This document shows positions 24,269 to 33,818 of a stretch of DNA of 64,000 bases, one piece after another; position 1 is the first letter of the stretch, and each line of letters opens with the position of its first letter. The position numbers and the translations under genes were made by a program. This DNA comes from Actinomycetes bacterium. Lineage in GTDB: Bacteria > Actinomycetota > Coriobacteriia > Coriobacteriales > Eggerthellaceae. The DNA lies in NCBI GenBank assembly GCA_023429565.1, contig JAEZDJ010000112.1, positions 1-64,000 on the forward strand, in the 5' to 3' direction. The notes below the pieces were generated by a model that saw only the letters and a program-made list of their open reading frames with translations, did no database searches and was not told where the DNA came from.

Positions 24269-25117
24269 TCACCTTCCAAACCTGACGGCCAACGCCCCTT
24301 GGCGCCCGCACCTGCCGCCCGATGCTCGATAAGAGAAATAGTCTTCCGCCTCGCATGACGTGCAGACGTTCACGTCGGCGATGCGCTCACGCCGCAGGCC
24401 GGCCTCAGCGAGGTCTTGACCGACTGCGGCGGCAAGGTCGACATGGCGTCCGTCGGGCGCGACGTCGCGCCCAAATCTCTCGACGAACCGCGCGCGCACG
24501 TCTTCTCCGGTCTCAAAGCATTCCCCATGGATATGAGGCCCCAGATAGGCGTTGTATGAGGAGGCTGCCCCCTGCGTCGCTCCGTCGCCATCAAGCAGCG
24601 TCAAGCGCCGCGCAGCCTTGCCGGCAATGCCTCCGACGGCGCCCCGCCAGCCGGCATGCACCACGGCAAACCGCCCCGTGGGGGACACGATGATGACCGG
24701 AACGCAATCGGCGAAGCACAGGAGAGCGGCCACTTGGGGAACCGTGACAACCAGCCCGTCGGCCCCGGCCTCGGCTCGCGTTCTGGACGAGGAGACGGAA
24801 TCCGCATCGCCAGACGTCAGGTCAATAAGCACGTCACCATGCACCTGGCTCGGAACGACAAGCGACGCATCCGCCGCATCGAGGGACTCGAGCAGCATCA
24901 GTCGGTTTTCCCGGACCCGGGAAGGATCGTCGCCGACGTGGCTGCCGAGGTTGAGCGAATCGTAGGGAGGATCGCTCACGCCGCCTTCGCGTCCCGAAAA
25001 CGCTATGCGCACGCCCACAGCCTCGAACAGCCCGTCATCGGTGAGCGCAGGAATGCGACGCGCGCCAAAAAGGCGCGCGTTCACGTCAGGTTCCGGCAAT
25101 CCCTTGGTCACGGCCAT
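24269..25117 (-). CDS. pgeF: Laccase-domain / peptidoglycan editing factor PgeF
   Basis: A 282-residue YfiH-family protein. Family members act as purine nucleoside phosphorylase/deaminase-type enzymes, and PgeF has been linked to removing wrongly built UDP-MurNAc-Ser in E. coli. The zinc-site residues are visible in VVPSQVHGD, CFADCVPVIIV and VVHAGWRGAVGGI, and GPHIHGECFETGED follows. It lies 14 bases after ftsZ, a standard place in actinobacterial division clusters. Confidence 0.9.
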   Translation of the reverse strand: MAVTKGLPEPDVNARLFGARRIPALTDDGLFEAVGVRIAFSGREGGVSDPPYDSLNLGSHVGDDPSRVRENRLMLLESLDAADASLVVPSQVHGDVLIDLTSGDADSVSSSRTRAEAGADGLVVTVPQVAALLCFADCVPVIIVSPTGRFAVVHAGWRGAVGGIAGKAARRLTLLDGDGATQGAASSYNAYLGPHIHGECFETGEDVRARFVERFGRDVAPDGRHVDLAAAVGQDLAEAGLRRERIADVNVCTSCEAEDYFSYRASGGRCGRQGALAVRFGR

Positions 25118-25131
25118 GGGTGCGGCCGCTC

Positions 25132-26259
25132 TCAGCGCTGGCGCTTCAGGAAATCTGGAATGTAGTCCTCATCCGCGAAGCGTCCGGAATTCGGCGTCGT
25201 GGAAAACGACACGGAAGGACTTGGCTGCACGTTCGACGCCTGCTGCTCCGTCGAGGCAAACAGGTCCTTGCGGGCAGAGAAGTCCATGGAAGACTGCTGC
25301 GGCGCAGCCACTTTGAAACCGGTCGCGATGACCGTGATGCGAACCTGGTCGCCCATGCCGTCATCGACGATCTGTCCATAGATGATGTTGGCGTTCTCGT
25401 CGGCGCAGGCCTCGACGGTGCGGGCTGCCGCATCCACCTCGGTGAGCGTGAGGTCCGGACCGCCTGCGATGGAGAACAGCACACGCGAGGCGCCCGCGAT
25501 GGACGTCTCGAGCAAATTCGAGTTCGTCGCCTGCTGGGCCGCGTCGAGGGCGCGGTTCTCGCCGGAGGCGATGCCGATGCCCATCATGGCCGTGCCGGCA
25601 TCTTTCATGACGGTGCGGATGTCGGCGAAGTCCAAGTTGATGAGGCCCGGAATGGTGATGAGGTCCGTGACTCCCTGGATGCCCTGGCGCAACGTGTCGT
25701 CGGCTATGCGGAAGGCGTCAAGCATGCTGGTCTTCTTGTCGACGATCTCCAACAGGCGATCGTTCGGGATGACGATGAGGGTGTCGACCTTCTGCGAGAG
25801 CAAGTCGACGCCCTGCTCCGCTTGGTTGCGACGGGTGCGTCCCTCAAACGAGAACGGCTTGGTCACCACGCCGACCGTCAAAGCTCCGATCTCCTCGCGC
25901 GCGATCTCCGCGATGATCGGGGCTGCCCCCGTTCCGGTTCCGCCGCCTTCTCCCGCCGTGACGAACACCATGTCCGCCTCTGCGAGCGCCTCGCGGATTT
26001 CCGCGCGGCTCTCCTCGGCTGCTTGGCATCCCACCTCGGGATTCGCGCCCGCGCCCAGGCCACGTGTCAGTTCTTCGCCAATGTGGATCGTCTTGTCGGC
26101 ATCCGACATGAGCAAAGCCTGGCGATCGGTGTTGACGGCGATGAATTCGACGCCCTGCACGCCCGCTTCGACCATGCGATTGACGGCGTTCGTGCCGCCA
26201 CCTCCGACGCCGACGACCTTAATGACCGCCAGATGATCGGAACCTATGTTGTTTGGCAT
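25132..26259 (-). CDS. ftsZ: Cell division protein FtsZ
   Basis: Tubulin-like GTPase that forms the Z-ring. The 375-residue protein has the N-terminal GVGGGGTNAVNRM loop, the tubulin signature GGGTGTGAAP (about residues 105-114), the T7 segment NLDFADI, and an abundant Gln/Ser linker ending in the conserved peptide DEDYIPDFLKRQR, which binds SepF and other partners. It has its own promoter in the 139-base gap after ftsQ. Confidence 0.97.
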   Translation of the reverse strand: MPNNIGSDHLAVIKVVGVGGGGTNAVNRMVEAGVQGVEFIAVNTDRQALLMSDADKTIHIGEELTRGLGAGANPEVGCQAAEESRAEIREALAEADMVFVTAGEGGGTGTGAAPIIAEIAREEIGALTVGVVTKPFSFEGRTRRNQAEQGVDLLSQKVDTLIVIPNDRLLEIVDKKTSMLDAFRIADDTLRQGIQGVTDLITIPGLINLDFADIRTVMKDAGTAMMGIGIASGENRALDAAQQATNSNLLETSIAGASRVLFSIAGGPDLTLTEVDAAARTVEACADENANIIYGQIVDDGMGDQVRITVIATGFKVAAPQQSSMDFSARKDLFASTEQQASNVQPSPSVSFSTTPNSGRFADEDYIPDFLKRQR

Positions 26260-26330
26260 TGTATCCTCCGCACCTGCTGCGTTTCAGCATGCTGCATTTC
26301 CTGTATCGTGGGTACAGTTCACGTGGGGTT

Positions 26331-26358
26331 ATTGTACACGAAGCTTACCCATTTGCAA
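26331..26358 (-). promoter_or_regulatory. ftsZ promoter
   Basis: On the minus strand TTGCAA (26353-26358) and TACAAT (26331-26336) are 16 bases apart and lie 71 bases before the ftsZ start. This would let ftsZ be expressed above the rest of the cluster. Confidence 0.6.
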
Positions 26359-26398
26359 ATTACGCTGCGGTAATGAAACTTTCATGTTCACAGATAAC

Positions 26399-27463
26399 TT
26401 ACAGCGACCTCCAGGTCGGACGGTCGACGGTTCTGACGTTGATGTAGTAGACGTCCGGGTGCTGTTCCATGATCTCGTTGCAGACGCGTTCCTTGTCGCG
26501 AATGTCGCTGGCCGTGCCGAACACGATCTCCGTGTTGTTCTGCAGCGTGAGCGTGGTTGACTCGGAATCAGTGGCAGCCACCGTCTTGACCTGTCCGGCC
26601 AGATCCGTGGTCAGGCCCGACACGATGGAAAGCGCGTTGTTGACGTTCGAGTCGGCGCAATAGGTCCCGATCTCAGGCTTCGTGTCATAGGGAACGTCGG
26701 TGATGCGCAACGCATTCTGGGCATCCTCATAAATCTGCCGGCTCGTTCGCTTTCCCTGTTCGGAGTTTTGATCGGGAATGGGCATGAGCCACATGCCGTC
26801 GGACGCGATGGCCCAATCCTGCGACGTCTGGTCGGTTGCGGAAGATATGGACACGACGGCTTCGATGGACCGCTCCGTCACGGCCAGCTCCAACGTGTTG
26901 GGAAACACGCGGTTCACCGACACGTCGGCAACCCATGCGTTCTTGAGCAGACGGTTTTTGATGCCCGAAGCATCCACGCGCAGAAGCGTCGTGCCCGCAG
27001 GCACCTCGGCCAGTGCCGACATCTCCGCCGTCGTCAGATGCTCGACGCCCGTGACCGACACGCTCTCGATGGTGAACAGGCTGGAGTTATAGGCAACGAC
27101 GCCAGCTATCGCCAAGACCCCGACCAGCGAGAGGGCAATCAAGATGCGGGCAACATAGCCCCGGTACGCCTTCTGCGTCCGGGCACGCCGTTCAGCACGG
27201 TCGAGGTCCCCCACCCGCACGGACGTGAGGCGGGGTGCAGGCTGGGAAGAACGGGTGTCTCTGCCACCCGAAAGACGACCGCCCGGTATGGCACGATATG
27301 ACCCCGAGGGCCTTGCGGTCCCCCAACGTTGCGATGAGGGCGTGCGAGTCGCTCCGGATTGCTGACGCGGCACGCCGGAACCAGAGCCGACGTTTCCGCG
27401 CGTGCGCCCCGAGGGCTTACGCGAACCCGAGGAAGCGGACTTCCGGTTGTAATTCGATGCCAT
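26399..27463 (-). CDS. ftsQ: Cell division protein FtsQ
   Basis: Single-pass divisome protein. The 354-residue product has a long, basic, Ser/Gly/Arg-rich cytoplasmic tail (1-100), one membrane helix (about 105-128, ILIALSLVGVLAIAGVVAY), then a POTRA domain (FTIESVSVTGVEHLTTAEMSALAEVPAGTTLLRVD) and the FtsQ beta domain outside. Its start lies inside the end of murB, overlapping by 47 bases. Confidence 0.9.
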   Translation of the reverse strand: MASNYNRKSASSGSRKPSGRTRGNVGSGSGVPRQQSGATRTPSSQRWGTARPSGSYRAIPGGRLSGGRDTRSSQPAPRLTSVRVGDLDRAERRARTQKAYRGYVARILIALSLVGVLAIAGVVAYNSSLFTIESVSVTGVEHLTTAEMSALAEVPAGTTLLRVDASGIKNRLLKNAWVADVSVNRVFPNTLELAVTERSIEAVVSISSATDQTSQDWAIASDGMWLMPIPDQNSEQGKRTSRQIYEDAQNALRITDVPYDTKPEIGTYCADSNVNNALSIVSGLTTDLAGQVKTVAATDSESTTLTLQNNTEIVFGTASDIRDKERVCNEIMEQHPDVYYINVRTVDRPTWRSL

Positions 27464-28343
27464 ACGTCTCGTACACCTTCGTCTTGATGAGGTCGATGAG
27501 GTCCATCACATCGCGCGCCTTTGCATCGCCCGTGTTCACAATGAAGTTCGCATGCACGTCCGACACCTGCGCACCGCCGATCGCATGTCCCTTCAGGCCA
27601 ACGGCCTCCACCAGCGCCCCAGCCGACGCGCCCTCGGGGTTTTTGAACACGCTCCCGCACGAGGGACAGGTGAGGGGCTGCGACTTCTTGCGCCGCGTGT
27701 GCGACGCCTCCATCTTACCGCGAATGAAGAACGGGTCGGCCGGCTCTACCGAAAGCTCGCATTCGAGCAGCACTTCGTCGGGGGCGAACGAGGACGAGCG
27801 ATAGCCCCATGCGACCTCGTCGCCGGCACGGCGGACCAGGCCCTTCTCCGGCACCAGCGATGTCACCGAGGCGACGCGAGACCCGATCCACTCATCCCGG
27901 GATCCCGCATTCATGCACAGTGCGCCGCCGATGGTGCCAGGAGTGCCGACGGCGAACTCAAGCCCTGCAAGCGATCGGCGAAACGCCTCCTGCACCACCG
28001 AGGACAGGGGTACGCCGGCCCCCACGCAGAAGCGGTTGGTGGCCTCGTCGAAACGACACGAGCGGAAGTCGCGGCCGAGCGTGATGGCCACGCCGGGAAA
28101 TCCCTCATCGGCCACGAGCAGGTTGCTGCCGCGGCCGATGACGACCCAGGGCACAGCCGTTTCCTCGCAGACGTCGATGAGCCTTCCGAGCGCGCCGATA
28201 GACGCGACCTGCACGAAAAAGCGCGCCGGACCTCCTATGCGGTACATGGTGTGCCGCGACAGGGGTTCCGAGGGATAGACGTCGCCGTCGAACCGGTCGT
28301 CGACGAGCAGCGCCTCCAGCGCCGATGTGTGGCGTGCCGTCAT
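27417..28343 (-). CDS. murB: UDP-N-acetylenolpyruvoylglucosamine reductase
   Basis: FAD/NADPH enzyme making UDP-MurNAc. The 308-residue protein has HTMYRIGGPARFF, the FAD-binding VIGRGSNLLVADEGF and GLEFAVGTPGTIGGALCMNAGS blocks, YRSSSF and CGSVFKNPEG with a catalytic-region serine nearby, and GHAIGGAQVSDVHANFIVN: a type IIa MurB. Its ATG overlaps the murC stop by four bases (ATGA), so the two are coupled. Confidence 0.95.
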   Translation of the reverse strand: MTARHTSALEALLVDDRFDGDVYPSEPLSRHTMYRIGGPARFFVQVASIGALGRLIDVCEETAVPWVVIGRGSNLLVADEGFPGVAITLGRDFRSCRFDEATNRFCVGAGVPLSSVVQEAFRRSLAGLEFAVGTPGTIGGALCMNAGSRDEWIGSRVASVTSLVPEKGLVRRAGDEVAWGYRSSSFAPDEVLLECELSVEPADPFFIRGKMEASHTRRKKSQPLTCPSCGSVFKNPEGASAGALVEAVGLKGHAIGGAQVSDVHANFIVNTGDAKARDVMDLIDLIKTKVYETYGIELQPEVRFLGFA

Positions 28344-29761
28344 GGGCGCACCGGGCGGGCATCGCCAGCCGACAGCGCGTCGACCAGCTGAGGGCCGATA
28401 GCCGTCACGTCACCGGCGCCCATGGTCAGGACCAGATCCCCGGCTGCGACCTTCGATGCCAGATAGGGAACGACTTCGATCCGATGGGGAACGTAGGCCG
28501 CCTGAGGATGGCCCGCATGATCAAGCACCACGTTCAGGAACGTCTTCCCGCTCACGCCGGGCACGGGGGCTTCGCCCGCCGGATACACGTCCATGAACGT
28601 GACGGTGTCGGCGTCGTCGAACGCGCGCCCGAATTCATCATGAAGCACTTCGGTGAACAGTGGCGCGCGGGAATAGCGATGCGGCTGGAACAGCACATGC
28701 ACATGGCGATATCCCAGTTTCGACGCCGCCTCGATGGTGGCCGCTATCTCCGTCGGATGATGCGCGTAGTCGTCGACGACCGTCACACCCGACACCTCCC
28801 CCACAAGGTCAAACCGTCGACGCACGCCCGCGAATGACGCCAGCGCGTCAGAGGCGGCCTGCGCGTCATAGCCCAACGCGTCGGCAAGGCCGATGACGCC
28901 GGCCGCGTTCAGCACATTGTGGCGGCCCGGACTCTGCCGGATATGCCCGGCGACCGAGCGGCCTCCGGGAAGGCTCAGGGTGAAGTCGCTGCCGATGCCG
29001 CGTGGCTCGTAATCCCCCACGCAGATGTCAAAACCCGCACCGAACCCATAGGTGAGCACACGACGGCCGGTTGCCCGGGCTATGGTGACCAGCATGTCGT
29101 CCTCGCCACAGACGACGGCCAGACCCTGCTCGTCAGGCACGGAGCCGATGAAGGCGGCAAACTTCTCGTATATTTCATCGAGATCGCGGTAGTGGTCCAG
29201 ATGGTCCGCCTCGATGTTGGTGACCAGCATGGCATGGGGAGAGAGGCACATGAACGACTTGTCGCTCTCGTCCGCCTCCACCACATAGTGGCGACCATGC
29301 CCCGAATGCGCATTGGTGCCATAGGCGCGGACGATGCCACCGATAAGGAACGTGGGGTCATCGCCCAGCGCGTCGAGCACGCTAGCCAACATGGACGAGG
29401 TCGTGGTCTTGCCGTGCGTGCCCGCCACGGCAAGCGTCTCCAAGCCCTCTCCCAACGCCGCCAACATCTTTGCCCGATGCCAAATGGCAAGCCCGCGCGT
29501 CCTCGCAGCCACGAGTTCGGGATTGTTTTCCAGGATGGCGGTGGACACCACGACGGTCGGATTCCCGTCGGGAATGTTGGCCGGATCGTGGCCGATGTGC
29601 ACCTCGATGCCAGCCGCCTTGAGCTGTTTGGTGTAACGGCTCTCCTTCAGGTCGGAGCCCGTCACCCGCATTCCCTGGTCAAAGGCAACGCGAGCAATGC
29701 CGCTCATGCCGACGCCGCCGATGCCGATGAAGTGAATCGTCTGTATGCTTGTGTTGTCCAT
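28340..29761 (-). CDS. murC: UDP-N-acetylmuramate--L-alanine ligase
   Basis: Adds L-Ala to UDP-MurNAc with ATP. The 473-residue protein has the N-terminal IHFIGIGGVGMSGIARV nucleotide fold, the ATP loop AGTHGKTTTSSML, EADESDKSF, NIEADHLDHY, GRHNVLNAAGVIGLA and DDYAHHPTEI, standard for MurC. The ATG at 29761 is supported by an AGGGA site. A gap of 106 bases separates it from murG. Confidence 0.96.
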   Translation of the reverse strand: MDNTSIQTIHFIGIGGVGMSGIARVAFDQGMRVTGSDLKESRYTKQLKAAGIEVHIGHDPANIPDGNPTVVVSTAILENNPELVAARTRGLAIWHRAKMLAALGEGLETLAVAGTHGKTTTSSMLASVLDALGDDPTFLIGGIVRAYGTNAHSGHGRHYVVEADESDKSFMCLSPHAMLVTNIEADHLDHYRDLDEIYEKFAAFIGSVPDEQGLAVVCGEDDMLVTIARATGRRVLTYGFGAGFDICVGDYEPRGIGSDFTLSLPGGRSVAGHIRQSPGRHNVLNAAGVIGLADALGYDAQAASDALASFAGVRRRFDLVGEVSGVTVVDDYAHHPTEIAATIEAASKLGYRHVHVLFQPHRYSRAPLFTEVLHDEFGRAFDDADTVTFMDVYPAGEAPVPGVSGKTFLNVVLDHAGHPQAAYVPHRIEVVPYLASKVAAGDLVLTMGAGDVTAIGPQLVDALSAGDARPVRP

Positions 29762-29867
29762 GTTCTTCCCTGTGCCAACGCCCGCGCGGCACGTGGCGCA
29801 TGCCACCGTCGCTCGGCGCACGTCGCCGTCTCGAAATCGTTCGTCTACCATGGTAGCTTGTCGACCG

Positions 29868-30962
29868 CTACCGAGCCGCCGCCATCACAACATCTGCCAA
29901 TTTGCCTGCCGCATCGCCAGTGGCCTGAAGACTAGCGGCCTCACGCATGCGCTCCCTCATCCCCGCATCTTCGACCAAGGAAACAACGAGGCGAGAAAAC
30001 TCAGGGGAGTCGAGGTCGGCATCCGCGATCATGGAAGCAGCGCCCGCCTCGACGCACGCCCGCGCATTCGTCGTCTGATGGTCCTCCGTGGCATACGGGA
30101 AAGGCACGAGCAGGGCAGGCACGGCCAACGCCGATATCTCGGCGAGCGAGGTGGCCCCCGCGCGCGAGATGACCGCGTCGGCGGCGGCCATCGCCTCGCC
30201 CATGTGGTTGGTGTAACCCAGGAGTTTCCACCGCTTGGCCTCTTCAGGCGAAAGGGAAAGCCTGTCTGCCGTGACGTCAAGCTCCTTGGGACCCACCACA
30301 TGCAGGACATGGAGGTCATCATGTGCCAGCAGGGAGTCCTTGAGCCCGGCGACGGCCAAATTGAGATGCCGCGCGCCGAGGCTCCCTCCCGTAACCAACA
30401 GCATGCGCGCGTCCTCGGGAACGTCGAAGCGCACACGGCCTTCAGCCCTTGTCGCCGAAAGGATCGAGGCCCTGACGGGGTTTCCCGTGACCGTCACCCG
30501 GCTCTTGTCGGCAAGGGGATCTGCAGCTTGGCGATAGGTCAGGCACACGGCGGCGGCCTTCTTTGCCAGCTGCCTGTTCGCCAAACCCATGACCGAGTTC
30601 TGTTCGTGAATGACCAGGGGAATCCCCCGGGTCTCCGCAGCACGTCCCACGGGAACGGACACATATCCGCCAAAGCCCACGACCACGTCCGGCTTGACGT
30701 CGTCGAACCACTTCTTTGCCTTGCCGGTGCTGGCCCCCATGAGCCTCAACGCCCTCACGATGGACGAGGGATGGCTGCGGTTGAACCCGGCCGCTTCGAA
30801 AGGCATGAAGGGGATGCCCGCTTCCTTCACGAGCCGCGCCTCCACGCCGGTCGGCGTGCCGGCGAAGCGAACCTCGCAACCGCGGTCCTGCAGCACGTCC
30901 GCAAGGGCAAGGGCCGGATTGATGTGTCCGGCGGTTCCCCCGCCGGAAAGGACGACAAGCAT
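29868..30962 (-). CDS. murG: UDP-GlcNAc:lipid I GlcNAc transferase
   Basis: Makes lipid II at the inner membrane face. The 364-residue GT-B protein has the N-terminal GGGTAGHINPALALAD motif, a VVGFGGYVSVP segment, LVIHEQNSVMGLANR, TGGSLGARHLN, and C-terminal VISRAGATSLAEI and PFPYATEDHQTTNA sites. The ATG at 30962 has a GGAGG site and lies four bases after ftsW. Confidence 0.95.
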   Translation of the reverse strand: MLVVLSGGGTAGHINPALALADVLQDRGCEVRFAGTPTGVEARLVKEAGIPFMPFEAAGFNRSHPSSIVRALRLMGASTGKAKKWFDDVKPDVVVGFGGYVSVPVGRAAETRGIPLVIHEQNSVMGLANRQLAKKAAAVCLTYRQAADPLADKSRVTVTGNPVRASILSATRAEGRVRFDVPEDARMLLVTGGSLGARHLNLAVAGLKDSLLAHDDLHVLHVVGPKELDVTADRLSLSPEEAKRWKLLGYTNHMGEAMAAADAVISRAGATSLAEISALAVPALLVPFPYATEDHQTTNARACVEAGAASMIADADLDSPEFSRLVVSLVEDAGMRERMREAASLQATGDAAGKLADVVMAAAR

Positions 30963-30966
30963 GATG

Positions 30967-32307
30967 CTACCTCCTGCCTTGGCGTGACGAATCGCGCGGG
31001 GCGTTGCGACGCGCAGAACGCGAGCCGTCTGCAGCCGATCGAGACGAGCTGGCGTGAGAGCGTTCCTTTCGCGACGACGTCCGCCGATCTTCCGAACGGT
31101 CTTTCTGGCGGTTCGGAACCTCGGCCCGCACGACGCGAAGATCTGCCCGACGGCGGTCGTAAATGGTCGGCGACCCGGCACCGCTCGAAACCGACAGCAC
31201 CAAACCCACCATGATGAACGTGGCGATGAGCGACGACCCGCCCGACGAGACGAACGGAAGGGGCTTCCCCGTGGTGGGCAGCACCCCGATCACGCAGCCG
31301 ATGTTGAGGAATGCCTGGAACACGATCATGATGGTGCATCCCCCGGCCACCATGGCGCCGAAGCTGTCGGGAGCCGAGCGCGCGATGCGCATGCCAGCAT
31401 ACAGGATGAGCATGAACAGGGCAACGATGAGCAGCGCGCCCACCAGTCCCAGCTCTTCGCCAATGATGGCGAAGATAAAGTCCGTCTCCGCCTCGGGAAG
31501 ATAGAGGAACTTCTCGCGAGAGTTCCCCAAACCCACACCGAACAGCCCGCCTTCGGAGAAGGCGTAGTACGAGTGGATGATCTGATAGCCCTTGCCGTAG
31601 CCGTTCTCTCCGTCGCCCCACGGATCGAGGTACACGAAGCGATCCGAGCGATAGCCCGTGAGCACCGTTGCCAACACCGCGAACACGAGGCCGACACCCA
31701 GCGTGATCAGGATGACGCGCATCGGGACCTCGCCCAGCCACATGACAGCCAAGATCCCGACGAAGCAGATGAGCGTCGTGCCCAGGTCGGACTGCGTCTT
31801 GTACAGGAACATGATGGGCACGAGGATAAGAAGGCTCACCTGCACGATCAGGTCGCGGACCGACAGCGAACCCGCCCGGTAGTTATTCAAGATGCGTGCG
31901 GCCATGAGGACGAACGCAATCTTCGCGAACTCTGAGGGCTGCAGGCCGATCGGCCCGAGCTGCAGCCAGCGCTGAGCGCCCAAGGCGGCGGTCCCGACAA
32001 CAGCGGTGAGGGCAAGCAGCGCGACGGCCAAACCCCAGATGACCCAGATGGCCGGCCCCTCCCAAAAGGAGTAAGGCAGCACCTTCCACAGGACCAGAGC
32101 GCACACCACGCCGATGACGGCAAATTTGACCTGGTCCATCAGGTAGCTGAGAGGATTCTCCCCCTCGGACAGGGCCGAGACCGACGAGGCGGAATAGATC
32201 ATCACGAAGCCGATGAGCGTCAACGTGAGCACGCACAGCAGCAGGATGAGCCGCGGGCCCATGATGGAGGCGGGCACTTCCCGCTTGTCTCGTTTCACTC
32301 GTGTCAT
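30967..32307 (-). CDS. ftsW: Lipid II polymerase FtsW (SEDS family)
   Basis: Septal peptidoglycan polymerase. The 446-residue protein has about ten membrane segments, WLQLGPIGLQPSEFAKIA, the QSDLGTTLICFVG block with the conserved SEDS aspartate downstream, GYQIIHSYYAFSEGGLFGVGLGNSREKFLYLPEAETDFIFAIIGEELG, and PFVSSGGSSL near the end, all FtsW/RodA signatures. A basic Arg/Ser-rich cytoplasmic tail of about 60 residues follows. It lies nine bases after murD and near its partner ftsI. Confidence 0.94.
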   Translation of the reverse strand: MTRVKRDKREVPASIMGPRLILLLCVLTLTLIGFVMIYSASSVSALSEGENPLSYLMDQVKFAVIGVVCALVLWKVLPYSFWEGPAIWVIWGLAVALLALTAVVGTAALGAQRWLQLGPIGLQPSEFAKIAFVLMAARILNNYRAGSLSVRDLIVQVSLLILVPIMFLYKTQSDLGTTLICFVGILAVMWLGEVPMRVILITLGVGLVFAVLATVLTGYRSDRFVYLDPWGDGENGYGKGYQIIHSYYAFSEGGLFGVGLGNSREKFLYLPEAETDFIFAIIGEELGLVGALLIVALFMLILYAGMRIARSAPDSFGAMVAGGCTIMIVFQAFLNIGCVIGVLPTTGKPLPFVSSGGSSLIATFIMVGLVLSVSSGAGSPTIYDRRRADLRVVRAEVPNRQKDRSEDRRTSSRKERSHASSSRSAADGSRSARRNAPRDSSRQGRR

Positions 32308-32316
32308 GGCGGCCTT

Positions 32317-33798
32317 TTATGCGCCCAGCGTCGCGACACGGGCCGCAACGAGCGCCTTGAATGCGCTGCCCCGCTCCTCGAACGAGCCGAACTCGTCAAA
32401 CGAGGCGCATGCGGGCGACAGCAACAGCACCTCTCCCGGGCGAGCGAGAGACAGCGCCTCGTCAAGAGCGTCCTCAAGGTGGGCCGCACGGCGCAGGAGG
32501 AATCCGTCGGGAGCATCGGGGGAGGCGGCGTCAAAGGCGGAGAAGAAGCGAGATGCCGCCGCGCCGAAGCAGACGCAGGCGCGCGTGTGATGGTGGGCGG
32601 CTTCCACGAGGGGCGCAAGGTCGGTTCCCTTGTCGTCGCCGCCGAGCAGCACGACAGGCCGCGTTTCAGGAAACGCGGCAAGCGCCTTCAACGTGGCATC
32701 GACGTTGGTGGCCTTCGAGTCGTTGTAGCAGGCGATGCCACGCACGCTCCCGCAGGGCTCGATGCGGTGCTCAAGCGGCGCAAAGGTGCGCAAACCCCGC
32801 GCGACATCCTCGTCCTCGATTCCCAAAGAGAGGGCCGCCGCCGCCGCGGCCAGCGCGTTTCCCCGGTTATGCGACCCCTTGATAAGCAGATCGCCAGATG
32901 AGCCCAAGCGGTGCTCGACCCCGCGCAACGCAACATGCAGCACGCCGGCGGCATCCTCGAACGCCGCGTTCTCGCTGCCGCACGCAACGCGCATGTCGCA
33001 CGAGAGCCCCGCCTTCGTGCCCACGGGCACATACGAGAAACCGCGCTCCGCCTCGCTCTGGGCGCGCAGGCGGCGAATCTCGGCGCGCACCTCGTCATCC
33101 GTGGCGTCCAAGACGGCCACGGCATCAGGCACGTCGACCAGGTGCGCCAGCACACGCAGCTTGGCGGCACGATACGCCTCGAACGTCTGATGCCAGTGCA
33201 GATGGTCGGGCGTGATGTTCAGCAGGACGGCAACGTCAGGCGCAAACCGAACGGTCGAAGCCAACTGGTACGACGACACTTCCGCGACATAGACGTCCGG
33301 AGCGTCGCCGGCAACCGCCTGGATGCAGGTGTCCCCGATGTTGCCGACCGCCTTCGCGTCCACCCCTCCGCACGTCAGCAGATGGGCGACGAGGGAGGTG
33401 ACGGTGGTCTTGCCGTTCGTGCCCGTGACGGCCACCCATTTTGACAAGCTGGCGCTTTCCCGCCAAGCAAACTCCACCTCGCCGACCATCTCGGCGCTGG
33501 CTGCGGCCGCACTTTGATACAGCGGAGAAGCGGAGGGGATGCCCGGGCTGGCGATGCAGAGGTCAAACGACCCGTCGACCCGTTCGCAATCGAACAGCGT
33601 CCGAACGGGAACCGGGGTCTCCAAATCCTCCAGGAAGGACAGAGCCTCAGGCGTGCGGGCACCCGCTGCAATCGTCAGGGACTCAACGCGGTCGCCCAGA
33701 AGCGCGCCCACATACGCCGCCGTTGCGCGCCCGCTCTTCCCCAACCCCAGAACGAGCACGCGACCCATGCGGGCCGGCGCGTGCTTTTTCCCCGGCAT
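32317..33798 (-). CDS. murD: UDP-MurNAc-L-alanine--D-glutamate ligase
   Basis: Adds D-Glu to UDP-MurNAc-L-Ala. The product (about 493 residues) begins with VLVLGLGKSGRATAAY, has the ATP loop TGTNGKTTVTSLV, VAEVSSYQLAST, NITPDHLHWH, KGSHNRGNALAA and CYNDSKATNVDATLKAL, ending LLSPACASFDEFGSFEERGSAFK, the MurD pattern. The start is not certain: ATG at 33798 (GAGGG site) is chosen; ATG at 33816, close after mraY, and 33768 are alternatives. Confidence 0.93.
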   Translation of the reverse strand: MPGKKHAPARMGRVLVLGLGKSGRATAAYVGALLGDRVESLTIAAGARTPEALSFLEDLETPVPVRTLFDCERVDGSFDLCIASPGIPSASPLYQSAAAASAEMVGEVEFAWRESASLSKWVAVTGTNGKTTVTSLVAHLLTCGGVDAKAVGNIGDTCIQAVAGDAPDVYVAEVSSYQLASTVRFAPDVAVLLNITPDHLHWHQTFEAYRAAKLRVLAHLVDVPDAVAVLDATDDEVRAEIRRLRAQSEAERGFSYVPVGTKAGLSCDMRVACGSENAAFEDAAGVLHVALRGVEHRLGSSGDLLIKGSHNRGNALAAAAAALSLGIEDEDVARGLRTFAPLEHRIEPCGSVRGIACYNDSKATNVDATLKALAAFPETRPVVLLGGDDKGTDLAPLVEAAHHHTRACVCFGAAASRFFSAFDAASPDAPDGFLLRRAAHLEDALDEALSLARPGEVLLLSPACASFDEFGSFEERGSAFKALVAARVATLGA

Positions 33799-33818
33799 CA
33801 GATGGCCCTCGCCCATGG